This document shows positions 25,630 through 35,638 of a stretch of 40,384 bases of DNA, piece after piece. Each line of letters opens with the position of its first letter. Position 1 is the first letter of the stretch. The notes under the pieces are model-generated. The model did no database searches. It worked only from the letters and a program-made list of their open reading frames with translations, and was not told the DNA's origin. The DNA lies in contig JACDDR010000010.1 of the NCBI GenBank assembly GCA_013816895.1, positions 9,385 to 49,768 on the forward strand, read 5' to 3'. Both the position numbers and the translations under genes were made by a program. The stretch is from Bacteroidota bacterium (GTDB taxonomy: Bacteria > Bacteroidota > Bacteroidia > B-17B0 > Aurantibacillaceae).

Positions 25630-27117
25630 TTAAACTTTAGATTCTTTATTTTTTAAGATCTTATCAATGTATTTTTCGCTTGGAAGCAATGAATTCTGAA
25701 TTCTTCTGGCATAATGAATACTATCTAGAATGTCCTTTTGTTTTTCTTCTATTATTTGTTTCTGATGCATGATCTCAATATTCGATTTCTCTTTTTGTTT
25801 ATAACTGCGAAAAATGAATCCCGCGAAAAGAATCACTAAAATCAACACGATGCTTACCGCAAAAGTAAGTGTTCGCTGATGTTGTTTTTCTTTCAATGCG
25901 ATCGCGTCCTTTTTATCCTGTACGGATTTTATTTCAGTTTCTTTCTTCTCAAACTCGTATTGCAGGACAGCTTTCTGAATCTCTTTATTGTTTACAACAT
26001 CCGATATTTTTTTAAAAAGGAGTTGGTTTTCATAGGCTTCTTTATACTTTCCTTCAGCAGCATAAATAAGACTTAATTTGCCACTCGCGTTTTTTATATT
26101 TTCCGGATACGCCAATTCGTTAGAAGCATTCAGAGAGCGAAGACAATATTCCTCAGCGAGTTTGAGAAACCTTTCCTTTTGCTTTGCAACCTTTTCTTCC
26201 TGAGATTTAATAAGGTAAACATTTCCGATATTGTTTAGCGACATGGCCATGCCCTGTTTGTCGTTTATCTCTTCAAAAATACCCAACGCTTTAGAACAAT
26301 AATCAAGTCCTTTTTCCTGTTCTGAATGCTTGATAAATAACTGTCCAGTGAGGTTAAAAGCATTAGCCACCCCCTCCCTATCCGAAATTTCTTTATTAAG
26401 CTGCAAGGCTTTCAAGTTGCATTTTAAAGCTTTATCGTAATGGCCCATGTGATCATAAATACTACCTATACTTAGTAAAGAATTTGCAATACCTGCTTTG
26501 TCGTTTAACTCCTGCCGGATCTTTAACGATTTTAAAAGGAATTCAAGGGCTCTGTCGTATTGGCCCTGCAAGGTATAAATGATACCAATATTACTTAAAG
26601 AATACGCGGTTTCAACTTTATCATTCAACTCCTCCCTTATCTTAAGTGCCCGCAGATTGTACTCAAGCGACTTTTGAATCAGGCCCTGGTTATTATAAAC
26701 AACACCTATATTATTCAGAGAATTTGCTATTCCCTTTTTATCATTAAGCTCTTCTCTTATGTTAAGAGCACGGAGATAAAATTGAAGCGCGGCCCTGCTG
26801 TTCCCCTGCTTGCTGTAAACATAACCGATATTGTTCGCGGCACCGGCAATTCCTTTTTTATAACCAACTTTATCTGCAAGTGTATAAGCCTGTTGCGCGT
26901 AATTTAAGATCTCCTCTTCCTCACAAACCTCGCTTAGCTGGTAAAGGATATTAACCTTGTTAGTGTCTTCAGGAATATTTTTTAAACGATTAACAAGCGA
27001 ATCAACCTGACCATTCTGTGAACCTAATGAAAAATTTAAAAACAAAAGGAGAAGCGAAAAACCATTAAAGATTTTCCCCGGTTTTATATCTGAGAAAAAA
27101 AGTTTATAGCCAGTCAT
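25630..27117 (-). CDS. TPR membrane protein with SpoIIE-type linker but no phosphatase domain (copy 3)
   Basis: A 495-residue protein. An N-terminal hydrophobic signal segment (FNGFSLLLLFLNFSLGSQ) is followed by regular TPR units of 40 residues with very similar sequence (for example GIANSLNNIGVVYNNQGLIQ). A charged helix, a membrane helix near 405-428, a coiled coil and DSIHYARRIQ (465-474) follow. The end is SLLPSEKYIDKILKNKESKV, with no phosphatase or kinase domain. The 54 bp after the stop hold no trace of one. The tail SEKYIDKIL matches copies 1 and 2 more than the full-length phosphatase. The gene lies 48 bp downstream of the alpha-2-macroglobulin gene on the same strand. Confidence 0.85.
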   Translation of the reverse strand: MTGYKLFFSDIKPGKIFNGFSLLLLFLNFSLGSQNGQVDSLVNRLKNIPEDTNKVNILYQLSEVCEEEEILNYAQQAYTLADKVGYKKGIAGAANNIGYVYSKQGNSRAALQFYLRALNIREELNDKKGIANSLNNIGVVYNNQGLIQKSLEYNLRALKIREELNDKVETAYSLSNIGIIYTLQGQYDRALEFLLKSLKIRQELNDKAGIANSLLSIGSIYDHMGHYDKALKCNLKALQLNKEISDREGVANAFNLTGQLFIKHSEQEKGLDYCSKALGIFEEINDKQGMAMSLNNIGNVYLIKSQEEKVAKQKERFLKLAEEYCLRSLNASNELAYPENIKNASGKLSLIYAAEGKYKEAYENQLLFKKISDVVNNKEIQKAVLQYEFEKKETEIKSVQDKKDAIALKEKQHQRTLTFAVSIVLILVILFAGFIFRSYKQKEKSNIEIMHQKQIIEEKQKDILDSIHYARRIQNSLLPSEKYIDKILKNKESKV

Positions 27118-27165
27118 ATCTTCGTAGAAAGAGACGAATATAAACTTAAAACCTTACAGAATCAT

Positions 27166-30100
27166 CTACTTTGCAACTTTAACCCGTATTCCTTCGCTGT
27201 GACTTGTAAATTCAGGGGCGTACATGCACTGGATCTGCGTGATGCCGTTACTAAAATCACCATAATGATTTACAACTACAGGATATTCAAACACGTAAGT
27301 TCCTTTGTTAAGCTTTGAAAAGAAGAAATTAGTTGCAGCATCCCTTGTACTTTCGTAATAACCTAATCCATCCTGCCATCTGTATCCGCTAAATACGTTC
27401 ACTGGCTCAAATCCTGCTGCACGCATGTCTTTCATATGCACGTAATCCATGTCGCGGTCAACGCGCAGTTCTATTCTCACTTTTATTTTATCACCCAGTT
27501 TTAGTTTGGTCGTCGCAGTAATGGGTTCAATAACCTGCCCGCTTGCAGTATTTTTCAGTAGGAACAATTGTTTCTTCAGTTTAAGCGGCGTCTCATGTGG
27601 CGTTATTTTATCGAGTTGCTCAAAGTACTGCCAGTAAACGGCACCCCAGCTAACACTCTGATCTTTCTTTTCAATTTTTATTTTGCCCATCTCCGGCTTA
27701 ATATCGGAACCGGTCCAAGTTTTCTTAAAATATCCTGTACCTGGCTCTACTTTAACATCGGGATCGTTTTTAGGGTCAAGCTTAATACTGCCAACCGTTA
27801 TATCCACATTCGGCTCTGTTGAAAGCCAATCCGTACCCTTTAATAATAAGGCATACACTGCTTCCGTTGTGGCGCGCGTGGTTCCCCAGTTTTGGGTTTG
27901 CTTGCTTTTTATCAGCCAGGTTTTTAAATCATCTACTGCCTTTGTATCGTTGTTTATTTCATCAAACGCTTCTATCATCATTGCCTGTTGCTCGATAGGA
28001 GCTTCATACCAATAATATCCATAGTTTTCCTTCCAGTACATACCCATTTCTTCACTGTTAATTGAGTTTTCTTTCAGTGATTTCAAAATGTCTTTCGGAG
28101 TTTTCAGATCAGCATAGCGGAATAAATTTAATGCTATCATTCCCTGCAAGAACCGTCCACTGGTTAACCAGTAACTTTGCTCCTGCTTTTTATAGTATTC
28201 AAAATGTTCCTTGTTCCGGTTATCCATGTTTACATCTTTGAAAAAGCTTCTCATGTATAAATACTGGACAGCAGTAGAACTCAAATGATTTTTGGTTTTA
28301 TATTCCTTGTCATACTTTTTAATCCATTCGTATTCTTCGCGCATTCTGTTGTCGCAATAGCGAACCGCGTTCTGCATCATGTTCCAGGCCTGACCATCAT
28401 TCCTTAGTTTTATTACACCAAGCTTATCCAAGTGGCCAAAACCGCAGGCGATATGCTGGGTTATGTACCAGTCATCCGGTCCGCCTTCAAACCACCAGAA
28501 GCCACCGTTGGAAGTTTGTGCTTTTTGTAATTTTCTGAAAGCACTTGCTTGCTCATTGCCCATCCTGTTCAAATCAAATAAAAGGCCAACGCGTTTTTTA
28601 TTTTCGGTTTCACTTTTTGATTGCAGAACCCATGGTGTTTCTTCAAGAACAACGGCTTTCAGTTCCTGGTTTTTTTCAAGGTTGGATAAAAATGCAGCGG
28701 GACTGCTTGTTTTCCATGCCTCAAATACGGCTTTGATCTTAGGCTTTGAATTAGCAACGTGTGAAGCAAGGCTATTGGCATAATAACGCGCAAAGGTTTG
28801 TTCGGCGCATTCGTAAGGATATTCCATCAGGTAAGGAAGTGCCTGCACAGCGTACCAAGCCGGGTTCGCAGTAAACTCCAGTGTATACGCGTGATTTTTT
28901 AATGTGGTAGAGTTATTGTTCTGATTAATGAACTTCGTAAAAGAAAAATCTTTGGTTTGATTACTTCTGATAGGCAAAGGCATGCTTTCGGTCACCAGCA
29001 TCCTGTTGGTTAAAACCGGTATAGCCATTTCTTCGCCATCGCTGAAGTTACCAGCCTTTGCTACAATTTTATATTTGATAGCCGAGATGCCTTCAGGAAT
29101 TGAAATATTCCATTCGATCGATGTGCTCTGTCCCTTTTTAACTGTAAAATCACGGTAGCCAATAGTCGGGAACGGTCCCGAAAGCGCTTCGATCATCGAG
29201 GCTGAAATTTCCTTATCCGTTAATGCATCGTATAGCTTCAATTCTGCCGACCCCTTCAATTCTTTATCTGAAAGATTCGCCACTTTTGAAATGAAAGTCA
29301 TTTTATCACCTTCTCTGAAAAACCGCGGAACATTAGGTTGTACCATTAAATCTTTTTGAGTAACAACGTCTTTTTGGAACTGCCCGATCTTCAGATCTTT
29401 TGTATGCGCAAGGCCCATCACCTTCCATTTGGTAAGGCTTTCAGGAATTGTAAATTTAATGACCGTCTCGCCCTTTTCATTCGTTTGAAGGGACGGATAA
29501 AAAAAAGCAGTTTCGTTAAAATTACTTCTGGCTTTTACATTGCCAAGTTCTCCGCCCGATTCTTTACCCTCTCTCCTGTTCTCCCCGGTAGTGGTAGTTG
29601 CTTTACCACCTCCTACTTTTACATCGCCGTCCCGCTCTGTTTCAGCTTCTTTCTTAACCGATCGGTCTTTTGATTTTTCTTCTGCCACAGATTGGGATGC
29701 TGCGTTTTTGGAGACCGTAGTGACTTCATCCATAGCCACCTGAGACGGCGCAGCAGCATATCCATCGGATTTATCATACCCGCCCCGGTAATAATTATTA
29801 TTATAAAAATACACTCCAAAATAATTCAGGTGATCGTAATCGCGGTAGGGCAAATACTCGTAAGGTGCTTTAATTTCATAAAACTCATTTGAATTAACGG
29901 ATGAGCCCGATGTACAATTCCAGTTTAGCCGAGAGTACCAGTTATTATAAATATCAAAAGCCCAGTAATTGGGGCGGAATGCGTCCAACGAAGCGTCGTA
30001 CATAGCAGTCATTAATTCGGCCGCCATTTTATCACCTTTCTTATCCTTGATCACGAGTTTCCATTCTTCCTGCTGACCGGGAAGTAATTTATTTCTAAAT

Positions 30101-33100
30101 GTTTCAAATTGTATATCAAGTTCTTTATTGGTATACGGAACTGTGATTACATTTTCTTTATGATAAAAACGGTTATGCTTTACGAAAGTTACATGGAAAG
30201 AAAAATTACCGCGGTAAGATTCATCCACCACAATTTCATTCATGCTCATGGAAGAAACCATTGTTTTGGTAGTTATGGCCACCCCTTTATGTTCCAGTTC
30301 AAACAGGTAATTATTGTTCTGGAAACCGGAAGCGTAAATATAACCCACCTTCTCCCCTGGCTCAGCAGTTGTTTTATTAAGGTAGAACCAGTCTGAAGTT
30401 TGCTCCGGCAGCTCCGAAGCAGTGGGATTAAACAGCGTAAAATAATTAAAGGCTTTTACCTCCTCACCGAATTTATCTTTGCAGATTGCTTCAATCACAT
30501 ATACTCCGGGCTTCAGCGTTTTAAGATCTGCCGATAAATCATATTCGGTTTTTAAACCGGTATCAAAATTTTTCTCAAAGGATTTATTTTCTTTTTCCCA
30601 TTTGTATTTATTTTCTTCGTCTGCGTATAAATCGAATGGAAACAATTTGTAATATTCTTCTTTAGAAACAGAATGCCTGTCGGGCTGAGCCCAGACACGA
30701 CTCCGGAAAGGTCGTTCAGGCTGTTTCAATTTATAAATGGTTATTTTACCTTTCGTTGGTTCAGGCACTCCGTTCAGGTTCGGGCTGTTGATCCTTACTG
30801 GTTTTATATCCGATTGATTGATGACTCCATCGGTACCAATATTTAAATTAATCGATTGATACCCCACAGTAGCGCTTGTTGACGTACTATGCGACTCACC
30901 ATTAATGTCAGTTATATCAGCAGAGATTTCATACATGAATGTAGCCTGGCTTTGTTTTGATACACTTTCATCCGGCAATGCCTTAAATTTAATAACGTAT
31001 CCACCGGTATCATTGGTAATTGTTTCGCCTGAAACCATTTCTGCTGTTTCCGCTGCTGCCGAGTAGTACGAACGGTACCACCACCACCAATACGGATAAT
31101 TTACACGGCGCACCACGCGATAACTCACCTTGGCGCCATCAATCACATTACCGGCGTAGGCTTTCGCAACTCCGCTAACCGTTATGGAGTCGTTAATTTT
31201 ATAGGAACCTTTTACGTCGTTAAATTTGGTTTCAAATTTAGGACGTTTGTAATCCTCAACCGAAAAATACACCGATCCATGACCATCATAAAGATACATC
31301 TGCCCGTTTAAAACACCTTGCGGCGCGGTAAAGGAACCACTCACTGTTCCGTATTCATTGGTCACAAGGTCCTGCGAGCCTACCTTCTGATGATTCACAT
31401 CATAAAAAGTGACAGTTACGGGATAATTGGGTTTGATCTTATAATTTTCATCGGCTTTTCCTTCCAGTAAAATAGATTTGAAAAATACGGTTTGACCCGG
31501 GCGATAAATGGCCCTGTCGGTGAAAAGAAAGGATTTTACATAGACGTTATTGTCTTTATACTGGCGGTAGCCGTAGTAACTATTCTTATTGAAATAGGAA
31601 TCTTTGCCATTAAAAATTTCTACGAAAAACGTACGGTCTTCATCCTTAAATTCGTTCACATTGAAAAATCCTTTTTCATCGGTTTTTAACAAAGGGCCTT
31701 TTTTTACTTCATAATCGCGCGTTACGTAGCTATACTTTTCGTGCCATACCTGTACGGTAATATTTTTAAGGGGGTCTCCGGTTTCTCTGTTCAATGCATA
31801 AAAATCGTGCGAACCGTCTTCTTTGGCCCGCTCAATTGTTGTAATATCAGAAACGATGCATTGGGCATAGGATGTAATATTGTTGGAATATTTAAAATCC
31901 GCATTTATTGAACTCAACACAAGGTAATAGCCATAAGGGAGTGCGGGCATGGCTATTTCTTCAGCATGGGATTGGTAATCACCGTCATTGATGATATCGC
32001 TTTCAAATGATTTAACTACCGGTAACGAATTTAGTTTGTCATATAGCTTTTGGCCCCATTCTATACGCAGCAAGCGGCGCATTTCAGAATGAGATGTTTT
32101 TACAATTTTAAAATAAAGTTTATTAATATTGGATGACGTTACAATGGCGCGGAAAGGTTTATCCGGCGCTGTTACTTCTTCCATGGCCAGGTTCAATTGT
32201 TTTGATTGGATAGAGGCCATAAGGTTGATACATTGCTTTGCGCCATATGATTCGGGATATTTTTTAACAGCTGCATTACAAAGTTCATTCGAAGTTTTCT
32301 TGTGCCACTTGTACTGATCACTTTCCAAAGGCTTATACAAAATCGCCTTATTAAAATACCAGGACGCAATTCTGAAATCAACTTCCGTAACCCTTGCTGT
32401 TGTTGAAAACTGCTGCTGGTAATCTTTTAAGGTTTTAAGAAAAAGCGTATCTCTTTTTGCATTCTGGGAATGTGTAATGATGTAATCAAGTCGTAAAAGT
32501 TCAATATCAAGAAGCACATCTTTATTTTCGTCACTTTCATGAAAACGCGTAAGATCCTGGAATAATTGCAAAGCATAATATTTTGTTTCGAGACTTTCGG
32601 AAGGATTGGTAATTGTTGCTTTCAAAAACTGTTTGTAAGGAAGAAGATAAACATCTTCGTTAACTGTAAACCGGTGAGCGGGCCGCGCCACATCAATTTC
32701 AGTGCTCTTGAAAAAATTCAGTGCGCGGTGAGCCAGGAAATCATACAGCGTTGGCCTCCATTTTCTTCCTTCCTCGCTGCCTTTGTCCAGTATATCATCG
32801 TAGATATCGATTCGTGTGCGCTTCAGACTATCGGTGTTGGCCAGCGACTCTTTGTAGTTACTGATAGCCGCGTAGGTAATGGTTTTAAGATCCCATGTAG
32901 TAATGTCGTCGTTTTTAAACCCTACGGTTGCGGTGCGGTTATAAAATTTATACTTGTTATTATTATAATATTGCCAGTAGGCATCGGCCAGGATGCTTTG
33001 AAGAACGGGCTTAACCGGGAAACGGGCTGTAGTGGCTTCGTCGCGCAGTTTGAGAATGGATTTTTCAAGTGAAAATTCTTCCTTGTAACTTTCAAATTTC

Positions 33101-33366
33101 ATTCGGTGAAGCACCGCTTTTACGAACTGAGGCGCATTGTTATCTACTTTTGCCTTATTGTAAATAACATCAATTATTTTAAGAGCCGATTCTGTAAGCC
33201 CTTTCTTTTCACAGCTGTCTACCCGTTTCCATAAGGAAGCAAACGTATCGCTTTTACTAAACAGGATCTCTGTACTGCCGGGCTTGAATCCTGAAAAAAG
33301 ACCAAGACCCAGTACCGCGGTTGAAAGAACTATTAACAATAAACCGGCTGCTTTTTTGATGTTCAT
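27166..33366 (-). CDS. Bacterial alpha-2-macroglobulin with CAEQ thioester
   Basis: A 2066-residue secreted protein. The start is taken as ATG at 33364-33366 (MNIKKAAGLLLIVLSTAVLG, a signal peptide); an upstream in-frame start adds 9 residues. A long helical N-terminal part precedes an MG2 domain with TDRAIYRPGQTVFFKS (near residue 620). A low-complexity charged stretch (about 1185-1285, with GGGKATTTTGENRREGK) may be the bait region. FFYPSLQTNEKGETVIKFTIPESLTKWKV (near 1290) is the A2M signature, given here only as a landmark. The thioester motif C-A-E-Q has its cysteine at residue 1520. Such proteins trap attacking proteases in the envelope. The usual pbpC partner is absent. Confidence 0.9.
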   Translation of the reverse strand: MNIKKAAGLLLIVLSTAVLGLGLFSGFKPGSTEILFSKSDTFASLWKRVDSCEKKGLTESALKIIDVIYNKAKVDNNAPQFVKAVLHRMKFESYKEEFSLEKSILKLRDEATTARFPVKPVLQSILADAYWQYYNNNKYKFYNRTATVGFKNDDITTWDLKTITYAAISNYKESLANTDSLKRTRIDIYDDILDKGSEEGRKWRPTLYDFLAHRALNFFKSTEIDVARPAHRFTVNEDVYLLPYKQFLKATITNPSESLETKYYALQLFQDLTRFHESDENKDVLLDIELLRLDYIITHSQNAKRDTLFLKTLKDYQQQFSTTARVTEVDFRIASWYFNKAILYKPLESDQYKWHKKTSNELCNAAVKKYPESYGAKQCINLMASIQSKQLNLAMEEVTAPDKPFRAIVTSSNINKLYFKIVKTSHSEMRRLLRIEWGQKLYDKLNSLPVVKSFESDIINDGDYQSHAEEIAMPALPYGYYLVLSSINADFKYSNNITSYAQCIVSDITTIERAKEDGSHDFYALNRETGDPLKNITVQVWHEKYSYVTRDYEVKKGPLLKTDEKGFFNVNEFKDEDRTFFVEIFNGKDSYFNKNSYYGYRQYKDNNVYVKSFLFTDRAIYRPGQTVFFKSILLEGKADENYKIKPNYPVTVTFYDVNHQKVGSQDLVTNEYGTVSGSFTAPQGVLNGQMYLYDGHGSVYFSVEDYKRPKFETKFNDVKGSYKINDSITVSGVAKAYAGNVIDGAKVSYRVVRRVNYPYWWWWYRSYYSAAAETAEMVSGETITNDTGGYVIKFKALPDESVSKQSQATFMYEISADITDINGESHSTSTSATVGYQSINLNIGTDGVINQSDIKPVRINSPNLNGVPEPTKGKITIYKLKQPERPFRSRVWAQPDRHSVSKEEYYKLFPFDLYADEENKYKWEKENKSFEKNFDTGLKTEYDLSADLKTLKPGVYVIEAICKDKFGEEVKAFNYFTLFNPTASELPEQTSDWFYLNKTTAEPGEKVGYIYASGFQNNNYLFELEHKGVAITTKTMVSSMSMNEIVVDESYRGNFSFHVTFVKHNRFYHKENVITVPYTNKELDIQFETFRNKLLPGQQEEWKLVIKDKKGDKMAAELMTAMYDASLDAFRPNYWAFDIYNNWYSRLNWNCTSGSSVNSNEFYEIKAPYEYLPYRDYDHLNYFGVYFYNNNYYRGGYDKSDGYAAAPSQVAMDEVTTVSKNAASQSVAEEKSKDRSVKKEAETERDGDVKVGGGKATTTTGENRREGKESGGELGNVKARSNFNETAFFYPSLQTNEKGETVIKFTIPESLTKWKVMGLAHTKDLKIGQFQKDVVTQKDLMVQPNVPRFFREGDKMTFISKVANLSDKELKGSAELKLYDALTDKEISASMIEALSGPFPTIGYRDFTVKKGQSTSIEWNISIPEGISAIKYKIVAKAGNFSDGEEMAIPVLTNRMLVTESMPLPIRSNQTKDFSFTKFINQNNNSTTLKNHAYTLEFTANPAWYAVQALPYLMEYPYECAEQTFARYYANSLASHVANSKPKIKAVFEAWKTSSPAAFLSNLEKNQELKAVVLEETPWVLQSKSETENKKRVGLLFDLNRMGNEQASAFRKLQKAQTSNGGFWWFEGGPDDWYITQHIACGFGHLDKLGVIKLRNDGQAWNMMQNAVRYCDNRMREEYEWIKKYDKEYKTKNHLSSTAVQYLYMRSFFKDVNMDNRNKEHFEYYKKQEQSYWLTSGRFLQGMIALNLFRYADLKTPKDILKSLKENSINSEEMGMYWKENYGYYWYEAPIEQQAMMIEAFDEINNDTKAVDDLKTWLIKSKQTQNWGTTRATTEAVYALLLKGTDWLSTEPNVDITVGSIKLDPKNDPDVKVEPGTGYFKKTWTGSDIKPEMGKIKIEKKDQSVSWGAVYWQYFEQLDKITPHETPLKLKKQLFLLKNTASGQVIEPITATTKLKLGDKIKVRIELRVDRDMDYVHMKDMRAAGFEPVNVFSGYRWQDGLGYYESTRDAATNFFFSKLNKGTYVFEYPVVVNHYGDFSNGITQIQCMYAPEFTSHSEGIRVKVAK

Positions 33367-33462
33367 AATTGAGTGTTTAATTAAAGATGTCAAAGCCCGT
33401 CAAATTCCATAAGGCACCCTAAATTAAAACAAAAAACGCTCAAAAAAGGTTTTAAATCTTAA

Positions 33463-33470
33463 TAATTTTG
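33463..33470 (+). promoter_or_regulatory. Candidate -7 element upstream of the mut gene run
   Basis: TAATTTTG matches TAnnTTTG and lies 84 bp before the ATG of the membrane-anchored unknown that begins the mutA-mutB run. No clear -33 element was seen, so support is modest. Confidence 0.35.
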
Positions 33471-33554
33471 CCGACTTTTATACGGTACATGCCTTTATGA
33501 CAATGTAATGTAACCCATGCAGGATAAATCATTATAATAACAAACAAAATTTTT

Positions 33555-34079
33555 ATGGACGGATTAATAGAGATACTAAAAATCATTTTACCTGCCGGTG
33601 CCGTGTTCGCTGCCGCTTTTTTACTGGTGCAAAAATTCCTGGCGAACGAACAGAAACGTCGCGAACATGAGTTACGGAAAGCCTCCTCCTCTGCCCTCAC
33701 ACCTCTGAAGATACAGGCATACGAACGAATTGTCATTTTTCTGGAAAGAATTCACCCGAACACGCTGGTGGTAAGGGTTAATAAACACGGGATGACAGCT
33801 CAGCAACTTCACATGGAACTGATCAAAGCAATTAAAACCGAGTATGAACACAATCTTTCGCAGCAAATTTATGTGAGCCACAACTCCTGGGAACTCGTTA
33901 AAACGGCGAAAGAAGAAATTATCAAGCTTGTGAATATTTCATCAACAAAAGTACCGCACGAAAATTCAAGTAACGACCTCGCTATGATGGTGCTTAATAT
34001 CACAGCCAACGTGGATAAAAGAATGCCCAATGAAGTAGCATTGGACTATATTAAAAAAGAAATTGCCCAGATTTTTTAG
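33555..34079 (+). CDS. Membrane-anchored protein of unknown function upstream of mutA
   Basis: A 174-residue protein. One N-terminal membrane helix (about residues 7-27) is followed by a basic stretch (NEQKRREHELRK) and a helical soluble domain with LKIQAYERIVIFLERIHPN and LSQQIYVSHNSWELVKTAKEEIIKLVN. I recognise no named domain; it resembles short conserved unknown proteins of Bacteroidota. The basic residues after the helix suggest the soluble domain is cytoplasmic. It sits 29 bp upstream of mutA and is the first gene in the run, so a link to methylmalonyl-CoA mutase (assembly or membrane tethering) is possible but unproven. Confidence 0.75.
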   Translation: MDGLIEILKIILPAGAVFAAAFLLVQKFLANEQKRREHELRKASSSALTPLKIQAYERIVIFLERIHPNTLVVRVNKHGMTAQQLHMELIKAIKTEYEHNLSQQIYVSHNSWELVKTAKEEIIKLVNISSTKVPHENSSNDLAMMVLNITANVDKRMPNEVALDYIKKEIAQIF

Positions 34080-34108
34080 GCTTAATCGCCTTTTGAAAAT
34101 TTAAAAAA

Positions 34109-35464
34109 ATGAACTCACTATTTAATGAATTCTCACCTGTTTCCGCAAAGCAGTGGAAAGAACAAATCGTAAAAGATCTCAAAGGAATTGATTTTGACCA
34201 GTTAAAATGGAAAACCAATAACGGAATTACAATAAATCCTTTTTATAATTCTGAAGATATCACCGAAAAAAAGGTACCACTTTTCACATCCGGTCATTGG
34301 GACATTTGCGAACAGATCACCGTTACTGACGAACAAAAAGCAAACGATAGAGCGCTTGCCGCACTAAAAGGCGGCGCCAGCGGACTTTCCTTTTACATTC
34401 ATAAAAAAATTAACACTAAAACGCTGCTCAAAGATATTTCACTGGAACATATTTATACGCAGTTTTTTATCAGTAATGACGCGCTTCATGTACTTGATGA
34501 CGTTAAAGAATTTTACGGAAAACAAAACGCGTTTGACGGAAAAATAAAATGTTTTGTAAATGTTGATCCGCTTTGCCTCTTTGCTTTCTACGGCGAATGG
34601 CACGATAACCAGGAGAAAGATCTTTCGGTACTTGACAGGCTTGTTCACATACCGGTAAACGTTAGTCTTTATCAGGAAGCCGGTGCCAATACGGTTAATG
34701 AACTGGCAACAGGACTTTCGCACTTAAACGAATACTTTAATTACCTGGACAATAAACAAAGTTTAAAGAACAAAACCCTTCATTTCATTTTTTCGGTGAA
34801 TGGCGATTTTTATAACGAGATAGCCAAACTGAGGGCCTTTCGTAAGCTGGTAACCCTTTTACAGGAACAATATAAAACATCTTTCGCCGTTCACATTCAC
34901 GCGCAAACAGCACAGATAAACAAAAGCAGCATTGATGCCTACACCAACATGTTGCGTACTACCACAGAAGCCATGAGCGCTGTACTTGGCGGGTGCGACA
35001 GCCTTGGCGTGCTGCCATTTAACGAAGGCTTCGGAGAAGTTACTGAGTTTGGCTCGCGTATCTCCCGCAACCAGCAACACATTTTAAAGGATGAAAGTTA
35101 TCTTGATAAAGTAGCAGACATTGCAGCAGGTTCATACTATCTTGAAACACTTACAGATCAACTCGCCGAAAAAGCCTGGGAGCAGTTTAAACTCATCGAA
35201 AGCAAAGGCGGGTTTATTGAATGTATTAAATCAAACTTTATACAGGACACTATTGCTGCAAACGCTGCAGAATTAACTTCGCAGGTAAAAGAAGGAAAAA
35301 TTGTAATGGTTGGAGTTAACAAGTACCAGGATCCGAAAGAAACATCCATTTCATCAGTCTTTATGGTAAAAGGCAAGGAACACAGTCAACCCGCGGCAAA
35401 AAGAATTAAACCCATCCGGCTCGCTCTGTCATTTGAGGAAGAAAAATTGAAGGTGAACAGTTAG
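34109..35464 (+). CDS. mutA: Methylmalonyl-CoA mutase small subunit
   Basis: A 451-residue mutase beta chain. The N-terminus (FSPVSAKQWKEQIVKDLKG) and TIM-barrel motifs such as GGCDSLGVLPFNEGF and [34 protein letters not shown] are typical. It lacks the DxHxxG cobalamin motif, as expected of the small subunit, which is non-catalytic and supports the large one. The complex interconverts methylmalonyl-CoA and succinyl-CoA in propionate metabolism. Its length is below that of many small subunits (about 600), because no B12-binding C-terminal domain is present. mutB follows after a 174-bp gap that holds a decayed ORF6N gene. Confidence 0.92.
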   Translation: MNSLFNEFSPVSAKQWKEQIVKDLKGIDFDQLKWKTNNGITINPFYNSEDITEKKVPLFTSGHWDICEQITVTDEQKANDRALAALKGGASGLSFYIHKKINTKTLLKDISLEHIYTQFFISNDALHVLDDVKEFYGKQNAFDGKIKCFVNVDPLCLFAFYGEWHDNQEKDLSVLDRLVHIPVNVSLYQEAGANTVNELATGLSHLNEYFNYLDNKQSLKNKTLHFIFSVNGDFYNEIAKLRAFRKLVTLLQEQYKTSFAVHIHAQTAQINKSSIDAYTNMLRTTTEAMSAVLGGCDSLGVLPFNEGFGEVTEFGSRISRNQQHILKDESYLDKVADIAAGSYYLETLTDQLAEKAWEQFKLIESKGGFIECIKSNFIQDTIAANAAELTSQVKEGKIVMVGVNKYQDPKETSISSVFMVKGKEHSQPAAKRIKPIRLALSFEEEKLKVNS

Positions 35465-35467
35465 AAT

Positions 35468-35635
35468 ATGGAATTAAAAGCTGTTCAAAATAAAATTTAT
35501 GAGATAAGGGAAGAATATAATTCTCTAAGATCACAAATTGTGATGAGTTCAGGAAAACACAGAGGTCTTGCTTACAGGCCTTTTGTCTTATCAACAGGGA
35601 TAGCCGAAATAAAACGAATTGGTTTTAAAAAGTAA
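35468..35635 (+). pseudogene. Remnant of an ORF6N-domain gene with internal deletion
   Basis: A 55-codon open frame, starting 3 bp after the mutA stop and ending 3 bp before mutB. It begins MELKAVQNKIYEIR, which is the usual start of ORF6N proteins. It then jumps to EEYNSLRSQIVMSSGKHRG and LAYRPFVLSTGIAEI, which matches the later part of the same domain (family form: 'NLRSQIVTSS', 'LPFAFTEQGVAML'). The middle of the domain (the 'G-x-x-V-M-L-D-x-x-L-A-x-x-Y' part and beyond) is missing, and the end is degraded. ORF6N is found on phages and mobile islands and is thought to bind DNA. The frame is still open, so a tiny protein could be made, but it would lack the fold. Confidence 0.75.
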
Positions 35636-35638
35636 AAA

